From Lachnospiraceae bacterium (GTDB taxonomy: Bacteria > Bacillota > Clostridia > Lachnospirales > Lachnospiraceae), in NCBI GenBank assembly GCA_017408025.1, contig JAFQVJ010000023.1, positions 1 to 64,000 on the forward strand: a stretch of 64,000 nucleotides of DNA, read 5' to 3'. This document shows, piece by piece, positions 34,130 to 43,418 of this stretch (its first letter is position 1; each line of letters opens with the position of its first letter). The notes under the pieces are model-generated. The model saw only the letters and a list, made by a program, of their open reading frames with translations, searched no databases and was not told where the DNA came from. The position numbers and the translations under genes were made by a program.

Positions 34130-35101
34130 TTATTTGCTTGTAGCTATCATTACCATATACACTACTGCTATAGATACCACAATCTGAATTATAGCAAACC
34201 TAAATACAGCCTGCGTATTTGACCAATTCTTAACCTTTCGCACATGATCATGAAGTGGTGTCCTTGTATTCTTTAAAATGTGAAGCTTTAAAAATCTTAA
34301 AAGTGCTACCTTTACCAGACCTAATCCTCCATCAAGTATAAGCACTATAGCTACTGGTATATAAAGTATTGGGCTTCCAGTTTTAAGTATTGCTATAGCT
34401 ATGAAAAGTCCCATTGCTCTTGAACCTGCATCGCCCATCATAAGCTTGCTTGGTGTTGCATTAAACCACAGATATCCAAGTATACACACAACAAACAGGA
34501 GGATATAATAACTGAAATCTCCCGCTGTTCCAAGCAACTCCATGATAATATATATCGTCATAAGTGTTATCATTGTGAGAGTTCCTGATAAGCCATCAAC
34601 TCCATCTGAACAATTTGTCACATTTATGGATACCCATACAAGTAATACTACAAGAATACCATAAACTACCGGTGGAAGTGTCACTGTTACTCCAAGTGAT
34701 ACAATACTTATATCTGTACCATTAAAATTTATCATGGTAATTGCAATCATTATTGCTATAATCAGATCAAGAAATCCCTTCTTATATTCTCCCCAGGGTG
34801 CCTTTGAACAATCGTCCAAAAAGCCTGTAAGCATAGCTGCAAAAACAAGAATTAAGTATATGATATTCTCGGTATTAACATTGCCAAAACATACTGCAAC
34901 AGCTATAAACACCATAATAAATACAAAACCTGCACCTCTTGGCTTTCCAGCTGAAAGCTTTCCATCATGGGCAAACTCTCGTCCCTGATCTGTAGGGAGC
35001 TTAGCATAAAATAAATGTATGAATAAGCACGTAAGCGTAAAAGCTGCCATAACTCCTAAAAATGATGTTACCTGGATATTGTTTAATACTTCATTAATCA
35101 T
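34130..35101 (-). CDS. MraY-family phosphosugar-polyprenyl transferase
   Basis: Integral membrane glycosyltransferase-4 family protein of 323 residues with about ten membrane segments. Conserved sites are recognisable but diverged: GKPRGAGF in place of the usual TPTMGG loop, the Asp pair in LTGFLDDCSKA, INVTNCSDGVDGLSG, MMGDAGSRAMG and the final HDHVRKVKNWSNTQAVFRF. MraY moves phospho-MurNAc-pentapeptide to undecaprenyl phosphate as the first membrane step of peptidoglycan synthesis. Because the first loop differs and the gene is far from any mur genes, it could be a paralogue with another sugar substrate. It overlaps the upstream gene by 8 nt. Confidence 0.82.
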   Translation of the reverse strand: MINEVLNNIQVTSFLGVMAAFTLTCLFIHLFYAKLPTDQGREFAHDGKLSAGKPRGAGFVFIMVFIAVAVCFGNVNTENIIYLILVFAAMLTGFLDDCSKAPWGEYKKGFLDLIIAIMIAITMINFNGTDISIVSLGVTVTLPPVVYGILVVLLVWVSINVTNCSDGVDGLSGTLTMITLMTIYIIMELLGTAGDFSYYILLFVVCILGYLWFNATPSKLMMGDAGSRAMGLFIAIAILKTGSPILYIPVAIVLILDGGLGLVKVALLRFLKLHILKNTRTPLHDHVRKVKNWSNTQAVFRFAIIQIVVSIAVVYMVMIATSK

Positions 35102-35762
35102 TGGTTTTCTCCTCTTCTGACACTTCTGATATTTCTGATATGAAAAATTCTGTTTCTGTCTTTTCTATGTTATAACCGTTATCGGTAGCTGCATTCATAT
35201 CAACATGTGCTCCCACAATAACAGTATCTCCTTCTTTATATGTTTCAAGCTGATTTTTTATGAAAAAATCAACATTATCTTTTACGAAATTGGAACATCT
35301 GCTATTATCTATCACCACTTCTTCATCTTCTATATATACGTTCAAATCGCTAAACACATCAAAATCTGTGCCTTCTTTCAAGCCTTTGACACTATATGTA
35401 ATGGTGTCAGATATAATATTGACGCCTTTATCTTTTAGTGCTTTACCATTTACAAAGCTCACGGTAATTTTATCTCCATTGTACAGGTTATTCTCCTTAG
35501 ATACTGTAGCTTTTACATCCTCTGCTGTCAAATCTATGCCAGATTCATCGCATATCCTTTGCAAATAACTTTCGTTAATCTGTAAATCCACAAAGCCCTC
35601 ACCCTGAGTTCCGTATATATTCACCTTATACAACTCATCAAGCTCCAGACCTGCCTTTTCTTCTTGACCAACACCATCTACTAGCAGCCATATACCAAAA
35701 GCCACCGAAATAATAAGCACGCACACTATGAGAAATATAGGTATCTTATTGAATTTCAACAT
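35094..35762 (-). CDS. Unknown membrane-anchored protein, possibly DUF4330-like (222 aa)
   Basis: Protein with one N-terminal membrane segment (IFLIVCVLIISVAFGIWLLV, about 9-28) and an outer domain of about 190 residues, mostly beta strands with a short helical insert (ESYLQRICDESGIDLTAEDV). Acidic C-terminus. I am not sure of the family; DUF4330 proteins have this layout. It is co-transcribed and overlaps the MraY-family gene, so a partnership in envelope sugar transfer is likely. Confidence 0.65.
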   Translation of the reverse strand: MLKFNKIPIFLIVCVLIISVAFGIWLLVDGVGQEEKAGLELDELYKVNIYGTQGEGFVDLQINESYLQRICDESGIDLTAEDVKATVSKENNLYNGDKITVSFVNGKALKDKGVNIISDTITYSVKGLKEGTDFDVFSDLNVYIEDEEVVIDNSRCSNFVKDNVDFFIKNQLETYKEGDTVIVGAHVDMNAATDNGYNIEKTETEFFISEISEVSEEEKTND

Positions 35763-35930
35763 GATTTATCCCCTACGACCACGTTATCCTTTCTTTTTAT
35801 TTGCGTATTAGCATTTTTAATAATATTTCTTTTATAATTTCTTAAATATTTAAGGGTAAGCCCTTGCAAGTATACACCCTCTTTTTGCTCACGTAAACAA
35901 TTTTTTAGTGCACTATTGGAAAATATGTGA

Positions 35931-35936
35931 TATACT
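35931..35936 (+). promoter_or_regulatory. Extended -10 element before tyrA
   Basis: TG-A-TATACT forms an extended -10 box 69 nt upstream of the tyrA ATG; the -35 region (TTTAGTG) is poor. The 242-nt gap 35763-36004 also has AAGGG-TAAG-CCCTT near 35861, but I see no riboswitch or T-box pattern in it. Confidence 0.35.
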
Positions 35937-36004
35937 AGCTTTGCACTTTAAAGTTATGAAGTGTCTTACTTACTCAAATACTATTGGCTAATCGGAGGCA
36001 AGCT

Positions 36005-37120
36005 ATGAATAGAAAAACTGTCAATCCCCATCTTCATTATGGTTTTATCGGTCTCGGACTTATCGGTGCATCTATTGCAAAATCACTTCGCCGTGTGTTT
36101 GCAGAATGTACTATTACTGCCTATAACCGCAGTGAATCTGCTCGTATTATGGCGTTTAAGGACGGTGTTGCCAATTATGTTACAGATAAAATAGACGATA
36201 CTTTTAAGGATTGTGATTACATTTTTTTGTGCACTCCAGTAGAATACAATTGCGAATATTTAAAGCTTCTTAAAGATATTATCAAGCCCAATTGCATAGT
36301 TACTGATGTCGGCAGTGTAAAAACAAATATTCATGAAGCTGTGAAGACTCTTAATATGGAAGCTAATTTTATTGGTGGACATCCTATGGCAGGTTCTGAG
36401 AAAACCGGTTATGAAAACGCAACCGACCGCCTTGTAGAGAATGCATTTTATCCGATTACACCTACTCCTCTTACTAATCCTGATAAGCTTAATGAATATA
36501 AAGCTATTGTGGAGTCTATTGGTGCAATCCCAGTTGTGATGAATTATGCTGAGCATGATTACACTGTGGCTGGAATAAGCCATCTTCCACATATTATAGC
36601 TTCTGAGCTTGTCAATCTTGTTAAATCATCTGATTCAGAAAAAGGGTTTATGAAGCTTCTTGCTGCAGGTGGATTTAAGGATATTACACGTATAGCATCC
36701 TCCTCACCTGAAATGTGGGAACAAATATGTATGACAAATACAGATAATCTTATAAAGCTTCTTGATGACTACATTAATATGCTTAACGAAGTAAAGGTTA
36801 GATTGCAAGGTAAAGACAACTCTTTTATCAACAATATGTTTGCAGAAAGTCGTCAGTACAGAAATCAATTCTCCAAGAATACTACCTCTTCTATATTGAA
36901 GTCATATAGACTTTATGTGGATATTGCCGATGAGATTGGTACTCTTTCAAATGTTATCAGAATTCTATCTGACAACGGTATCAATATCAAGAATCTTCGT
37001 ATTGAAAACAACCGTGAAAACGAGGACGGTGTATTATCAATTACGTTTGTCGATAATACTTCTCTTGAAACAGCTGCGGGACTCTTTAAAGCTAACGGCT
37101 ACACCGTATATGTTCGATAA
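36005..37120 (+). CDS. tyrA: Prephenate dehydrogenase with ACT domain
   Basis: Oxidative decarboxylase that converts prephenate to 4-hydroxyphenylpyruvate with NAD+, for tyrosine synthesis; 371 residues. The Rossmann fold starts at GFIGLGLIGASIAKSLRR, the active-site region includes TDVGSVKTNI and GGHPMAGSEKTGYENA, and SHLPHIIASELV marks the dimer domain. The C-terminal ACT domain (about 298-371; SNVIRILSDNGINIKNLRIE) is the expected site for tyrosine feedback. The ATG at 36005 has GGAGG 6 nt upstream; a TTG 21 nt earlier opens a longer frame but without support. It is convergent with aroA of the same shikimate branch. Confidence 0.94.
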   Translation: MNRKTVNPHLHYGFIGLGLIGASIAKSLRRVFAECTITAYNRSESARIMAFKDGVANYVTDKIDDTFKDCDYIFLCTPVEYNCEYLKLLKDIIKPNCIVTDVGSVKTNIHEAVKTLNMEANFIGGHPMAGSEKTGYENATDRLVENAFYPITPTPLTNPDKLNEYKAIVESIGAIPVVMNYAEHDYTVAGISHLPHIIASELVNLVKSSDSEKGFMKLLAAGGFKDITRIASSSPEMWEQICMTNTDNLIKLLDDYINMLNEVKVRLQGKDNSFINNMFAESRQYRNQFSKNTTSSILKSYRLYVDIADEIGTLSNVIRILSDNGINIKNLRIENNRENEDGVLSITFVDNTSLETAAGLFKANGYTVYVR

Positions 37121-37163
37121 TTTTTTATGGTTGCATTCGTAACTGCATTACTTATTTTTATTG

Positions 37164-37192
37164 TATAGGAAAGTTTCAAGAACTTTCCTATA
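37164..37192. repeat. Dispersed palindrome, copy 4
   Basis: Arms TATAGGAAAGTT and AACTTTCCTATA with centre TCAAG, between the convergent tyrA and aroA genes. Its right end runs directly into the terminator stem beginning at 37190. Confidence 0.82.
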
Positions 37193-37242
37193 CTAAAAAA
37201 AGGATGTCACAATTATTTTTGTAACATCCTTTTTTAGTATAG
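37190..37242. terminator. Bidirectional terminator between tyrA and aroA
   Basis: Left arm ATACTAAAAAAAGGATGTCAC pairs with the right arm ending TTTTTTAGTAT (one bulged A, one G-U or A-C), loop of about 10 nt. Long A- and T-runs flank GGATGT/ACATCC, so either strand can terminate here. Confidence 0.85.
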
Positions 37243-37248
37243 CATTCT

Positions 37249-38547
37249 CTAGGACAACGTATCTATAACATCAAAGTAATTTTCAAAGGTCTTCTTGCAG
37301 CAAAGTGGATCCTTTATGACTATTCCTACTCCTGATAATCCTGAAAGGGTAAATGACATAGCTACACGGTGATCCTGAAATGTCTCAATATCTGCCGCCT
37401 TTACCTGTCCTGGATATATAGTAATACTGTCTTCGTTTTCCTCCACATCTATACCCATAGCTTTAAGGTTTACAGCTATAGCATTTAATCTGTCACATTC
37501 CTGACCTCTTATGTGGGCTATATTAGCTATGGTCGTAGGTGAATCGGCGAATACTGCAACATTTGCAAGGGTAAGTGCCTGATCAGAGAAGTTGTTCATA
37601 TCCAGATATTCTATTCCGTGTAGCTTTTCTCTCTTGCTTTTATCTGGTCCTATAACTAATATTCCCTCATCAGTGTCTTTAACTGTACAACCCATGTTTT
37701 TCAGTAATTTAACAAAACGTATATCACCCTGCGTGGAATCAAAATGCACATTATTAACCACAGCCTTTACACCATATATTGCTGCAATACCATAAAAATA
37801 ACAGGCAGCTGACACATCTGGTTCGATCTGGTATTCCATAGGTGTATATGATTTTTTGGCAACACTATACGTTGTACCGTCAAAGGACACATCTCCGCCA
37901 AAATCCTCTACCATTTTTCTGGTTATATCTATATATGAACCAGTCTTTTTTTCACTTGTTATCTCTATATCCAGACCATTTTCGCACATACATCCCGTCA
38001 TCAAAAGTGCACTTAAAAACTGTGTACTCTTTGATATATCCAATGTAATTTTTTTCTGAACATGTGCATTTCCATCTGCAAAGCATCCTCTTATCTTTAC
38101 TGGAAGCGCATCTTCTGCTTCCATAAATTCTATGACTGCACCCATATTTTTAAGTACATCGAACAAAGGCTTCATAGGCCTTTTTTTCATTTGCTCAGAA
38201 GCATTTATCACATATTCACCTGACGATAATCCCAGCATAGCTGTAAGAAATCTTGCTGCTGTGCCAGCACTACCCACATATATAGTTCCTGTGCTATTTG
38301 GTATCCTTCCACCACATCCAAGGACACGAACAGTCTTCGTTTCTTCGTCTTCTTCTACTTCAAAGCCCAAGTCCTTGAGAGACTTAAGAAAATATCTTGA
38401 GTCATCGCTAAATAATGCACCTTTTAACACACACTGACCATCTGTCAACGATGCCAATAGCAATGCACGATTTGTAATACTCTTTGAACCTGGCACTGTT
38501 ACCTTTATATTATCATTTTTTAAGGCCCTTACCTTGTAAGTTTTCAT
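37249..38547 (-). CDS. aroA: 3-Phosphoshikimate 1-carboxyvinyltransferase (EPSP synthase)
   Basis: Shikimate-pathway enzyme joining phosphoenolpyruvate to shikimate-3-phosphate; 432 residues. Seen are VPGSKSITNRALLLASL (substrate site), YVGSAGTAARFLTAMLGLS, MKKRPMKPL, the ISKSTQFLSALLM stretch and the C-terminal FQDHRVAMSFTLSGLS. The GSAGTAARF loop has the Ala found in many class II (glyphosate-tolerant) enzymes in place of the class I NAGTA motif, but the class is not certain. Its ATG overlaps the PilZ stop codon (ATGA), so the two are translationally coupled. Confidence 0.94.
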   Translation of the reverse strand: MKTYKVRALKNDNIKVTVPGSKSITNRALLLASLTDGQCVLKGALFSDDSRYFLKSLKDLGFEVEEDEETKTVRVLGCGGRIPNSTGTIYVGSAGTAARFLTAMLGLSSGEYVINASEQMKKRPMKPLFDVLKNMGAVIEFMEAEDALPVKIRGCFADGNAHVQKKITLDISKSTQFLSALLMTGCMCENGLDIEITSEKKTGSYIDITRKMVEDFGGDVSFDGTTYSVAKKSYTPMEYQIEPDVSAACYFYGIAAIYGVKAVVNNVHFDSTQGDIRFVKLLKNMGCTVKDTDEGILVIGPDKSKREKLHGIEYLDMNNFSDQALTLANVAVFADSPTTIANIAHIRGQECDRLNAIAVNLKAMGIDVEENEDSITIYPGQVKAADIETFQDHRVAMSFTLSGLSGVGIVIKDPLCCKKTFENYFDVIDTLS

Positions 38548-38900
38548 TCCTGAATCCCCTGTAACGCTTCATATATCTGAATTTCAAGTGCCTGAGATGG
38601 TTTGAGACCTACAAACTTACATCCGTATATAATATCATCTCCACCAAGGCTCTCCATACGCACAACCTCAATAACAGAATCAAATGCAGCCTTTGTCCAA
38701 AGGACAAGCTTAATGTCGTAGTATGTATTAAGCTTTAATTCGTGCTTACACTTAAAAGCTAAACCACCTATTGATACATTTAAAACATTTACATCAAATT
38801 CCTCTTTGCTAAGACCTGATGTATCCTTTGTTGTCTTCAATTCATTAAGCTTTAGTACTGCATTAAGTTCAATACGTTTTGCGCTTCTTTTTTCTTCCAT
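38544..38900 (-). CDS. PilZ-domain protein
   Basis: Single-domain PilZ protein of 118 residues. Both cyclic-di-GMP-binding motifs are intact: R-x3-R as RSAKR (5-9) and N-x-S-x2-G as NVSIGG (about 41-46). It should therefore bind c-di-GMP and act as a soluble effector. Between queA and aroA its target is not obvious; the pilus-like operon 10 kb away is one possible output. GGAGG lies 10 nt before the ATG. Confidence 0.88.
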   Translation of the reverse strand: MEEKRSAKRIELNAVLKLNELKTTKDTSGLSKEEFDVNVLNVSIGGLAFKCKHELKLNTYYDIKLVLWTKAAFDSVIEVVRMESLGGDDIIYGCKFVGLKPSQALEIQIYEALQGIQE

Positions 38901-38930
38901 TGTTATTTTCCTCCGTTTTGTTATATGTTG

Positions 38931-39956
38931 TTAAATTAATATCATAGCATCGCCAAATGAGAAAAATCTATATTTCCCCTTTACGGCTTCTTCATATGCC
39001 GCCATCACATTGTCCTTGCCTGCAAATGCTGACACAAGCATAAGGAGTGTGGACTCTGGTAAATGGAAATTTGTAATCAGTCCATCAATCAGCTTAAATC
39101 TGTATCCAGGATAAATAAATATATCTGTCCATCCAGATGAGGCTTTTATTCTTCCATCGTCCGTTGCCGCAGATTCCAGAGTTCTACAACTTGTAGTTCC
39201 CACTGATATTACTCTGTGTCCTGCTTCCTTTGCTTTATTTATCTTAGCTGCTTCGCTCTCTTCGATAACAAAGAATTCGGAATGCATGTGATGCTCTAAA
39301 ATATTTTCAACCTTAACTGGCCTGAAGGTTCCCAGCCCCACATGAAGAGTTACATGAGCTATAACAATTCCCTTCTCTTCTATCTCTTTCAACAGCTCCT
39401 TTGTAAAATGGAGCCCCGCTGTAGGTGCTGCTGCTGAGCCTTCATGCTTGGCATATACTGTCTGATATCTGTTTTTATCCTTCAGCTCGTGAGTAATATA
39501 TGGCGGTAGCGGCATCTGTCCTAATTGATCAAGTATTTCCTCAAATATTCCTTCATAATAGAACTTTATGAGGCGATTGCCATCTTCTACCACATCCAAC
39601 ACCTGAGCTTTTAACAAGCCTTCTCCGAAAACTAATCTTGTTCCAGGTCTGCATTTTTTTCCTGGCTTTACAAGAGTTTCCCATATATCATCTTCTTTTC
39701 TCTTCAGAAGCAGTATCTCTACTTTTCCCTCGTGACCTTCCCTTGTTCCAAAAAGTCTGGCAGGAATAACCTTTGTATCATTTATAACAAGGCAATCTCC
39801 CGCTTCCAGCGAATCAATGACATTTGAAAAAACTGTATGCTCTATATGACCACTCTTTCTATCTAATTTCATCAATCTGCTGGAAGACCTATCCTCTAAT
39901 GGGTCCTGCGCTATAAGCTCCTGTGGTAAGTCATAATAAAAATCATGTAAATTCAT
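38931..39956 (-). CDS. queA: tRNA preQ1(34) S-adenosylmethionine ribosyltransferase-isomerase
   Basis: QueA transfers and isomerises the ribosyl group of SAM onto 7-aminomethyl-7-deazaguanine in tRNA, making epoxyqueuosine at position 34 of GUN anticodons. The 341-residue length and blocks [49 protein letters not shown] and [19 protein letters not shown] are diagnostic. It follows the SpoIID-like gene by 32 nt and precedes the PilZ gene by 30 nt. Confidence 0.96.
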   Translation of the reverse strand: MNLHDFYYDLPQELIAQDPLEDRSSSRLMKLDRKSGHIEHTVFSNVIDSLEAGDCLVINDTKVIPARLFGTREGHEGKVEILLLKRKEDDIWETLVKPGKKCRPGTRLVFGEGLLKAQVLDVVEDGNRLIKFYYEGIFEEILDQLGQMPLPPYITHELKDKNRYQTVYAKHEGSAAAPTAGLHFTKELLKEIEEKGIVIAHVTLHVGLGTFRPVKVENILEHHMHSEFFVIEESEAAKINKAKEAGHRVISVGTTSCRTLESAATDDGRIKASSGWTDIFIYPGYRFKLIDGLITNFHLPESTLLMLVSAFAGKDNVMAAYEEAVKGKYRFFSFGDAMILI

Positions 39957-39988
39957 GTCTCTTAGTAACCTTTCTCAACATTAACTAT

Positions 39989-41569
39989 TTACCGAACCTC
40001 TACTCCAGTAAAATAATGCTTTAATATATCTTTATACGAAAATCCCGCTTCAGCCATCCCCTTAGCCCCAGACTGGCTCATTCCTATTCCATGACCATAG
40101 CCCATTCCAGCTATATAGAATGTATTGTCATTATCAGGTGCTTTCGCCGGATAATTTATCAGATTGTCTGCCGTCATAACTACAAACTGTTCAATACTTG
40201 CCGACGCTTTCTTGACCTGAAATTCATCTGAGGCTATATAGCTGTCAGCTATATCCACTGCATATTTACCGCCACTGGTAAGTACAGCAACATAATCAGG
40301 ATTATCACTATATTTTACCACTTTATATTTGGTGCTGTAAAGACTGAAATATTTCCTAAGCTTACTTCCTGTAATAACCTGTTTTGAATCGCCTATCACT
40401 TCCATGGCGTATACTCTGCCTGAAGCAGTCATTACAAACGGACGAATATCGGTCACATTTCCCACTGATACACCATTATCAGATAACAGCTGCTCTACCT
40501 CATCCTTTGTAAGCTCCTTAATCCATGGGCCTAACTCTGGATCAAGCTCATATATATCAGAAACCTGTCTAAGATATGCACTTGGTGTTCCCCACACATC
40601 TTCAACATTTTCAGTGCTTCCACCACTTGTAGACGAGTAATATGTTCTCACTGGGCTTCCATTGTAATACACAAGGACACCCTTTGTTTCATCCACAGCT
40701 TCATTTGTGCTGCTTTTCTCCGCTCCATATCCCTTGTATACCTGACTTGATGTTGTATCACAAATCTTGTATGGAGACGAAATATTTGTATCACCGCCAT
40801 AGCCTGCCATGTAAGCATAGCCCCTCGCACATACTGCCTGTGCCTTCAGCGCTTCTTTATGCCATGTATATACCATCTCGCATGGAACAACACCGTAGAG
40901 GTATTTCTCCATAGGAACTATATTGACAGCTTTTAAAGACGATGCTCCATTATACCTGCCTATTTCAATTCTTCCGCGATATTGTCTCTCCCCCAAATCC
41001 ACAACGTATACTCCCTTGGTATCAGCCGTGGCTGCCGTAATCTGAGGATATGCATTATGAGTCCCATCTACCGTGTATACAAAGCCATTGCCATCTGCAC
41101 CTGTTACCAGAACAGCATATTTATCTGGACTTCCCTGTCCACAAACTGCTACTGTCCACATATTCATGTACAAAAGCACAGGATACGCCTTATTCCCTTT
41201 GCTGACAAGTTCATCAGCATATTCCTTCGCCTGATTGTAGCTTGTATATGATCCCGATTTTGTAAAGCTCTCTGTAAACGGTCCAAAGGTATATGTCCCA
41301 TTATCACTGGAAAATTCTCTATAATACTTATTGTTTACAGAAAAGCCCACGACAATATTTGTATTTCGCACAGTTATTGACTGCTTGTTATAATATTTTC
41401 CCTCTAAGCCTACTCTTATTAGCTCATTTTCTTCATCTGAAGCTGATACAGTTGATATTCCATCTCCAACATTATAAGCTCCATCTCCAAAGGCTGTTAA
41501 CGCCATAAGAAATACACAGATTATGCTCAAATATTTGATTATTCCTGTTCTCCATTTTTCTTTCTTCAT
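39989..41569 (-). CDS. SpoIID/LytB-domain exported protein
   Basis: Exported protein of 526 residues with an N-terminal signal/anchor (IIKYLSIICVFLMALTAFGD). The SpoIID domain covers about 200-500: VNIVPMEKYLYGVVPCEMVY, LKAQAVCARGYAYMAG, TYYSSTSGGSTENVEDVWG and the end YGHGIGMSQSGAKGMAEAG. SpoIID is a lytic transglycosylase that strips denuded glycan during forespore engulfment; LytB paralogues modify amidases in vegetative walls. The gene is not beside other spo genes, and it is longer than standard SpoIID (about 340), so a vegetative wall role is as likely as sporulation. Confidence 0.88.
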   Translation of the reverse strand: MKKEKWRTGIIKYLSIICVFLMALTAFGDGAYNVGDGISTVSASDEENELIRVGLEGKYYNKQSITVRNTNIVVGFSVNNKYYREFSSDNGTYTFGPFTESFTKSGSYTSYNQAKEYADELVSKGNKAYPVLLYMNMWTVAVCGQGSPDKYAVLVTGADGNGFVYTVDGTHNAYPQITAATADTKGVYVVDLGERQYRGRIEIGRYNGASSLKAVNIVPMEKYLYGVVPCEMVYTWHKEALKAQAVCARGYAYMAGYGGDTNISSPYKICDTTSSQVYKGYGAEKSSTNEAVDETKGVLVYYNGSPVRTYYSSTSGGSTENVEDVWGTPSAYLRQVSDIYELDPELGPWIKELTKDEVEQLLSDNGVSVGNVTDIRPFVMTASGRVYAMEVIGDSKQVITGSKLRKYFSLYSTKYKVVKYSDNPDYVAVLTSGGKYAVDIADSYIASDEFQVKKASASIEQFVVMTADNLINYPAKAPDNDNTFYIAGMGYGHGIGMSQSGAKGMAEAGFSYKDILKHYFTGVEVR

Positions 41570-41619
41570 TTTCTTATCTTAAGTCCTTATCTAAAAGCAT
41601 ACACCATATTTATCTACAA

Positions 41620-42753
41620 CTACTGTGATTTTTCCTGACCAGTTATATATTTATATTCTGCAAGAAGTAAATCAACCACCATTCCATAGCTCTTCACACC
41701 ATCCTCCTGGCCATTTACCTGAAGGTAAGTGTTATTGATTTGAGTGGAAACACTTGAAACAACTTCTCCTACTGGTGTCTCAAACTGATCCCAATACTTG
41801 CTGTTTGCATATAAGTCTGCATTTACTTCATCGCTAATCATTTCACGCATCTGACAGTACAAATCAATATCCTCATCAAATAAGGCATTTGATGCATGAA
41901 TATATGCCATCATATATCCACTATACACAAAGTCAGGTCTGCCTGAATTGATACACGCCAAATATGACACGTAATTTGCCTCATCCTCAGGCATTACACC
42001 TCGAAGATGTGCCAACTCATGCATGGCATCTGATGGCTGATTGTAGTCAACAGTGTCTACATTGACATTTGCTTCCATTGTAAATGGAATAAATATACCT
42101 ACAATATCTGTATATGACATGTATTTCGATGCAAGCACTGGCTTTACAGACCCCGTACTCCACTGTAGAGAGGGATAACTTTCTGCAAATTCACTCATAA
42201 TTTCTTCAGCTTCTGCAAAAAAATCACCGTAAGTCTCATAGTTTAACTTCATCACACCGTTTTCATCTACAGTGGTAATCTCAGCTCTCGCCTCATTTAC
42301 CTTATGAGCAAGATAGACACATAGATTGTACAAATCATATTTGTCTGATTCAGTTATATCATAATTTAAGTATTCTTTAAAGCTATATCTGTAATAATTT
42401 GTACCACACATCACTACAAAAAGAAAAGCCACAATGCTGATAGCGCATAAAACATTCAAAATGCCTTTCCCAGCAATCTCCACACGCCTTCCCTTTCCTT
42501 TAATGATATGTACAATAAACATAATAGGAATAACTATTGCTACCACTAATAATACATATATAATAATCTCTGCAACTGAAAATGAAAACCATCTTGTGAC
42601 TGCCCCTACTGTCACTGCAAATATTCTATATATAAATCTGCCAAACACATACTCTGCTATAAACGAGTTTGCACGACATATGAAAATAATCAATATTGCT
42701 ATTGGAGCAAATAACAACAACCACTTTCTCTTTAGCCTTAGTATATTGCTCAT
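41620..42753 (-). CDS. DUF3810 membrane protein with HExxH motif
   Basis: Protein of 377 residues with three N-terminal membrane segments (about 10-30, 45-70, 90-112) and an outer C-terminal domain. This domain contains MHELAHLRGVMPEDEANYVS (about 245-264), an HExxH zinc site with a later Glu, the pattern of gluzincin-type membrane peptidases. The family is DUF3810, function unknown. It lies 2 nt after thiN at the end of the priA-thiN block, a place where B. subtilis has no such gene. Confidence 0.82.
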   Translation of the reverse strand: MSNILRLKRKWLLLFAPIAILIIFICRANSFIAEYVFGRFIYRIFAVTVGAVTRWFSFSVAEIIIYVLLVVAIVIPIMFIVHIIKGKGRRVEIAGKGILNVLCAISIVAFLFVVMCGTNYYRYSFKEYLNYDITESDKYDLYNLCVYLAHKVNEARAEITTVDENGVMKLNYETYGDFFAEAEEIMSEFAESYPSLQWSTGSVKPVLASKYMSYTDIVGIFIPFTMEANVNVDTVDYNQPSDAMHELAHLRGVMPEDEANYVSYLACINSGRPDFVYSGYMMAYIHASNALFDEDIDLYCQMREMISDEVNADLYANSKYWDQFETPVGEVVSSVSTQINNTYLQVNGQEDGVKSYGMVVDLLLAEYKYITGQEKSQ

Positions 42754-42755
42754 AT

Positions 42756-43418
42756 CTAATCTCCACTTATCTCCATTACAATAAACATGCCCTCTGCCAT
42801 GTCTACTACCGCTTTCTCTCCTGCAAATTCATTTGATACAGCCATTCTGTATTCCCTGCTTGTATCAAACTCAAAATGTTCTACATTATATTTAAACCCC
42901 TCCAGTGTTACATCTCTCACTGGGCCTTCCAACTGCATGAATGAAATATACTTACCATAAGCCTCATCCCTATAAAGCACTGTCTTCTCTGCAATGACTG
43001 ATATTTTATTTATCTTATCATACATAACAGCATGTGCCCCCCGTTCATATGCCATTTTCAGCATATATATATTTGACATGGTGTGATCAATACGGCTGCC
43101 TGTCCCGCCTAGAATATGTATCTCTTTTGCGCCTGCATCCAAGATTCTATTCATGGCACACTGGGTATCAGTATCATCTTTTTCCGGATTAAGTCTCACT
43201 ATCTCACATTTGTCATCACCTATACCAGTATAAATGGACAAAAGCTCTTCAGAGACAGTATCGAAATCTCCCACTATCATATCTGGACACAATCCTAATA
43301 AATTAGCAGCAGACAGTCCCCCATCCACTGCTATTATTCTGTCATATTTATGCATTTTTACAAATTCGCCAGCCCACATTATATCTATGTTTCCACCAGC
43401 AATCAGTAATGCTCTCAT
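42756..43418 (-). CDS. thiN: Thiamine diphosphokinase
   Basis: Makes thiamine diphosphate from thiamine and ATP; 220 residues, family length. Catalytic and nucleotide motifs: AVDGGLSAANLLGLCPDMIV, GDFDTVSEE, PEKDDTDTQCAMN and GGTGSRIDHTMSNIYM. The C-terminal beta-domain has the thiamine-binding SNEFAGE-like stretch. Start codon abuts the rpe stop with no gap. Confidence 0.94.
   Translation of the reverse strand: MRALLIAGGNIDIMWAGEFVKMHKYDRIIAVDGGLSAANLLGLCPDMIVGDFDTVSEELLSIYTGIGDDKCEIVRLNPEKDDTDTQCAMNRILDAGAKEIHILGGTGSRIDHTMSNIYMLKMAYERGAHAVMYDKINKISVIAEKTVLYRDEAYGKYISFMQLEGPVRDVTLEGFKYNVEHFEFDTSREYRMAVSNEFAGEKAVVDMAEGMFIVMEISGD

Noticed and set aside
35763..36004. T-box or riboswitch before tyrA
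   Set aside because: No specifier loop, no T-box core sequence and no terminator hairpin were visible; only a short AAGGG/CCCTT repeat.
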